Part shown: positions 13,408 through 15,947 of the stretch, piece by piece
Numbering within the stretch: the stretch's first letter is position 1
How the letters are laid out: every line of letters starts with the position of its first letter
Assembly (NCBI GenBank): GCA_015494335.1
Contig: WGBK01000086.1
Coordinates: 1-15,947 of the forward strand
DNA: 15,947 bases
Reading direction: 5' to 3'
Source: Gammaproteobacteria bacterium
GTDB taxonomy: Bacteria; Pseudomonadota; Gammaproteobacteria; GCA-001735895
The notes under the pieces: generated by a model
The model's database searches: none
Seen by the model: only the letters and a program-made list of their open reading frames with translations
What the model was told of the DNA's origin: nothing
Position numbers and translations under genes: made by a program

Positions 13408-15138
13408 GTGGGCCTGGAAACTGATCCGAAGCGGAAGATGTACCGACTGGCCGGCATGCTCGGCCTGGCCCTGCTGTTGCAGTGGCAGCCGTCTCTTGCG
13501 ACCAGCGATGATTTGCCGACCATCAGTGGCAAGGCCCAGCCAGCCATCGATCTCGGCATCAACGAGTATGCGGAAACGGCCAAGAAACGCCCCGTCGACA
13601 AGTCTGTGACGAGGCTAGGCAAGAAGGAGGACCAGAAATCCACCACCGACCACGCCAGGCTGAAGGAACTTCAGGGGCCTTTCCGCAGCGGTTCCGAAGT
13701 CACCCGGGCCTGCCTCTCCTGCCACAACAAGGCCGGTGACCAGTTCAAGAAGAACAAGCACTGGACCTGGAAATACCACAACCCGAAGACCGGGCAGGAA
13801 TTGGGCAAGAGCATTCTGGTCAACAACTTCTGCACCAATGCCGCCGGCAACGAGGGCATGTGCGCCCAGTGCCATGCGGGCTACGGTATGACCGATGCTC
13901 GGACCTATGATTTCGACAATACCGAAAACATCGATTGCCTGGTCTGCCACGATTCAACGGGTACCTACTACAAGCTGCCCCCGACCCGTGGCAACAAGGC
14001 CTGTTCGGTGATGTTCGAGGGCAAGCCCCCGATCGATCTGGTCAAGGTGGCCCAGAGCGTCGAATTGCCCGGCCGCAACAATTGCGGCGCCTGTCATTTC
14101 TACGGGGGCGGCGGCGATAACGTGAAACACGGCGACCTCTCCTCCGCCCTGTTCAAGCCGAACAAGAAGATCGACGTACACATGGCCGAAGACGGTGAGA
14201 ATTTCGCCTGCATCATCTGCCATGTAGGCGAGGGTCACGAGTGGGCCGGCAGCCGCTATGCCCCGATTGCCAAGGACACCACCAAGACGAAACCCGGCCT
14301 GCCTCGCCAAACCGCCACTTGTGAAAGCTGCCATGGCCTGCAACCTCATCCTGACAACCTGAAGGGCATCAAGCTCAACGATCATACCGATCGGGTTGCC
14401 TGTGAAACCTGCCATGTGCCGGAATTCGCCAGGGGCGGTGTGGCTACCAAGGTTCACTGGGACTGGAGCACTGCCGGCCGTACTCGCAATGGTGTCGGGT
14501 ATCAGGAAGAAGGTTTTATCCAGAGCAACGGTGAACCGAGAGATACTTACAAGTCGATCAAGGGCAGCTTCCAGTACGCCGAGAATGTGAAGCCCGAGTA
14601 CCACTGGTTCAACGGCACCGAGATCTACACCACCGTGCACGACAAGTTCGACCCGAGCAAGCCGGTGGAAATCAATCATCTCGAGGGCAGCGCCGACGAC
14701 CCCGATTCGCGCATCTGGCCGTTCAAGAAGATGATCACCATCCAGCCCTATGACAAGGGCAACAACACCCTGGTGTACATGCACCTCTGGGGCAACGATC
14801 CGGATGCTTTCTGGGGCAACTTCAAGTTCGATCGAGCCATTGCCCGTGGCATGAAGGATTTCAACCTGCCCTACAGCGGCGAGTACGGCTTTGTCGAGAC
14901 CTGGTCCTACTGGCCGATCATCCACATGGTCGCACCTAAGGAAGAGGCGCTGGCCTGCCAGGAATGTCATGCCCGCGAAGGCCGCCTGAAGAATCTTGCC
15001 GGCTTCTACATGCCGGGGCGTGACTACAACGAATGGGTCGACAACATTGGCCTGCTGCTGGTCATCGCCACCTTCCTCGGCGTACTGGGCCACGGCCTGC
15101 TGAGAATCATCCTGTCCGCACGGAGGAAATCACAATGA
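13408..15138 (+). CDS. Octaheme c-type cytochrome, tetrathionate reductase (OTR) family, with C-terminal membrane anchor
   Basis: This 576-residue protein has exactly eight CXXCH haem c motifs, at residues 102, 152, 177, 226, 268, 305, 332 and 517. Their spacing, and the CLVCHDSTGTYYK segment, match the octaheme tetrathionate reductase of Shewanella oneidensis. That enzyme reduces tetrathionate, nitrite and hydroxylamine in vitro and has a lysine as ligand at the active-site haem; K189 just after the third motif is the likely equivalent. Two more cysteines, C142 and C199, lie near the putative active site. GTG 13408 is chosen for its GGGAGGG ribosome site. A signal peptide follows (basic to residue 13, hydrophobic 14-26, cleavage probably after SLA), so the haems are periplasmic. 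A C-terminal membrane segment (about 545-568) followed by Arg/Lys residues anchors it. The stop overlaps the cytochrome b start. The substrate is unproven. Confidence 0.9.
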   Translation: MGLETDPKRKMYRLAGMLGLALLLQWQPSLATSDDLPTISGKAQPAIDLGINEYAETAKKRPVDKSVTRLGKKEDQKSTTDHARLKELQGPFRSGSEVTRACLSCHNKAGDQFKKNKHWTWKYHNPKTGQELGKSILVNNFCTNAAGNEGMCAQCHAGYGMTDARTYDFDNTENIDCLVCHDSTGTYYKLPPTRGNKACSVMFEGKPPIDLVKVAQSVELPGRNNCGACHFYGGGGDNVKHGDLSSALFKPNKKIDVHMAEDGENFACIICHVGEGHEWAGSRYAPIAKDTTKTKPGLPRQTATCESCHGLQPHPDNLKGIKLNDHTDRVACETCHVPEFARGGVATKVHWDWSTAGRTRNGVGYQEEGFIQSNGEPRDTYKSIKGSFQYAENVKPEYHWFNGTEIYTTVHDKFDPSKPVEINHLEGSADDPDSRIWPFKKMITIQPYDKGNNTLVYMHLWGNDPDAFWGNFKFDRAIARGMKDFNLPYSGEYGFVETWSYWPIIHMVAPKEEALACQECHAREGRLKNLAGFYMPGRDYNEWVDNIGLLLVIATFLGVLGHGLLRIILSARRKSQ

Positions 15139-15791
15139 GCGTCTACAAGGTCAGGGTATTCTCCCGCTTCGAGCGCTTCTGGCACTGGTCCCAGGCGCTG
15201 CTGATCTTCACCCTGCTCTACTCGGGTTTCGCCATCCATGGTTTTTACCGGCCCATGCCCTTCGAAAAGCTGGTGTGGCTGCATGTGATCGCCGCGCTGT
15301 CCCTGATTACCCTGTGGATCTTCGCCATCTTCTGGCACCTGACCACGGGCAACTGGCGCCATTACCTGCCTACCACCAATGGCCTCTGGGCGGTGGCACG
15401 CTACTACGCCTGGGGGATCTTCAAGGGCGAGGAGCACCCCTACAAGAAGCGTTTCTGGCACAAGCACAACCCGTTGCAGGCCCTGTCCTACCTGGCGCTC
15501 AAGCTGGGTCTGTTCCCGGTACTTTGGATCACCGGCCTGCTCTACCTGTCCTACGGCTTCTGGTCGCAGGGTCCGGTATCCGCCGGCACGCTGGAATGGG
15601 TGGCCGTCATCCACACCCTGTTTGCCTTCTTCATGGCAGCCTTCATCATCATCCATGTCTACCTGCTGACCACCGGCCATTCCTTCAAGGCTCATCTCAT
15701 GCCGATGATCAATGGCTACGACGAGGTCGAGCTGACCGAGGCCGAGAAAGCCTACCTGGAGCAGGACGAGCCGGGGCGCATCATCGAGTAG
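15135..15791 (+). CDS. Di-haem cytochrome b, putative quinol dehydrogenase subunit
   Basis: This 218-residue integral membrane protein has about four membrane segments (roughly 18-37, 46-68, 118-142 and 153-177). It belongs to the cytochrome b/b6-like group that includes formate dehydrogenase gamma and thiosulfate reductase PhsC-type subunits. Candidate haem b ligands are H17 at the start of helix 1 (RFWHWSQ), H50 in helix 2, and H160 and H174 in the last helix. The 14-residue spacing of the last pair is the same as that of the ligand pair in formate dehydrogenase gamma. It probably oxidises quinol and passes electrons to the octaheme protein. ATG 15135 overlaps that gene's stop by 4 bp and has GGAGG at 15122-15126, so the two are co-translated. 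The last 11 bp overlap the convergent gene. Confidence 0.85.
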   Translation: MSVYKVRVFSRFERFWHWSQALLIFTLLYSGFAIHGFYRPMPFEKLVWLHVIAALSLITLWIFAIFWHLTTGNWRHYLPTTNGLWAVARYYAWGIFKGEEHPYKKRFWHKHNPLQALSYLALKLGLFPVLWITGLLYLSYGFWSQGPVSAGTLEWVAVIHTLFAFFMAAFIIIHVYLLTTGHSFKAHLMPMINGYDEVELTEAEKAYLEQDEPGRIIE

Positions 15792-15947
15792 CAAGCTCCT
15801 CCAGCGCCACCACGGCGGCATCGATGTCCTGCTCGCGGCTGCGGTGATTGGTCATGGATGCCCGCAATACCCGGCGATCGCCCTGCCGCGTCAACGAGAA
15901 CACGGCCTTGCCGCTGCGTTGCAACGCGGCACTGAGCTGCTCGATAC
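15781..15947 (-). CDS. Probable PLP-dependent decarboxylase, C-terminal fragment (5' end outside window)
   Basis: The minus-strand frame is open to the window edge and ends at TGA (15781-15783), giving 54 residues. The stretch RRVLRASMTNHRSREQDID followed by a helix (AAVVALEEL) has the form of the C-terminal end of group II pyridoxal-dependent decarboxylases (aromatic-L-amino-acid or tyrosine decarboxylase-like), where 'LR..[IM].N.RT.E.DID' is common. The PLP lysine lies outside the window, so the call rests on this tail only; another PLP-fold enzyme is possible. It converges on the cytochrome b gene with an 11-bp overlap, and no terminator is visible between them. Confidence 0.6.
   Translation of the reverse strand, partial: IEQLSAALQRSGKAVFSLTRQGDRRVLRASMTNHRSREQDIDAAVVALEELATR

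Noticed and set aside
13438..13440. ATG 13438 as start of the octaheme cytochrome
   Set aside because: It has no ribosome site at a suitable distance, whereas GTG 13408 follows GGGAGGG and keeps a basic signal-peptide n-region.
13408..15138. Hydroxylamine oxidoreductase (HAO) instead of OTR family
   Set aside because: Haem spacing and the CLVCHDSTGTYYK segment fit OTR, and the tyrosine crosslink region of HAO near a P460 haem was not seen.

Overview
The window is GC-rich, almost fully coding chromosomal DNA from a gammaproteobacterium. The order pabC-mltG-tmk-holB-pilZ-tatD and the run purB-roxA-GNAT-small conserved protein are arrangements known from Pseudomonas and relatives. An octaheme cytochrome of the tetrathionate reductase family with its own b-type cytochrome suggests a respiratorily versatile or sulfur/nitrogen-cycling lineage such as a Chromatiales-like bacterium. 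That last step is inference; no rRNA or marker fixes the genus.

Layout. (1) 1-5465, plus strand: the end of pabC (folate), mltG (murein transglycosylase), tmk (dTMP kinase with an odd P-loop), holB (clamp-loader delta prime), pilZ (type IV pili), tatD (metal-dependent DNase) and trhP/yegQ (tRNA wobble-uridine hydroxylation). Gaps are short or negative, so this reads as one or two transcription units. (2) 5454-9443, minus strand: a DUF3592 membrane protein, then the fadI-fadJ beta-oxidation operon, whose end overlaps the end of trhP by 12 bp. (3) 9601-13090, plus strand: purB, roxA (ribosomal protein L16 hydroxylase), a GNAT acetyltransferase and a small conserved protein, closed by a possible terminator. 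(4) 13091-13407: a regulatory gap with a perfect FNR-type box and a 12-bp palindrome. (5) 13408-15791, plus strand: an octaheme c-type cytochrome with a C-terminal membrane anchor, overlapping by 4 bp a four-histidine cytochrome b gene. (6) 15781-15947, minus strand: the C-terminal end of a probable PLP-dependent decarboxylase.

The most interesting part is the 13.1-15.8 kb module. A periplasmic eight-haem reductase tethered to the membrane, a quinol-oxidising cytochrome b and an FNR-type operator together read as a compact two-gene anaerobic respiratory chain from quinol through cytochrome b and eight c-haems to a sulfur or nitrogen oxyanion. The terminal acceptor cannot be read from sequence. 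The second point of interest is the tmk P-loop, which lacks the usual Ser/Thr after the catalytic lysine. No mobile element, CRISPR array, tRNA or rRNA was seen.
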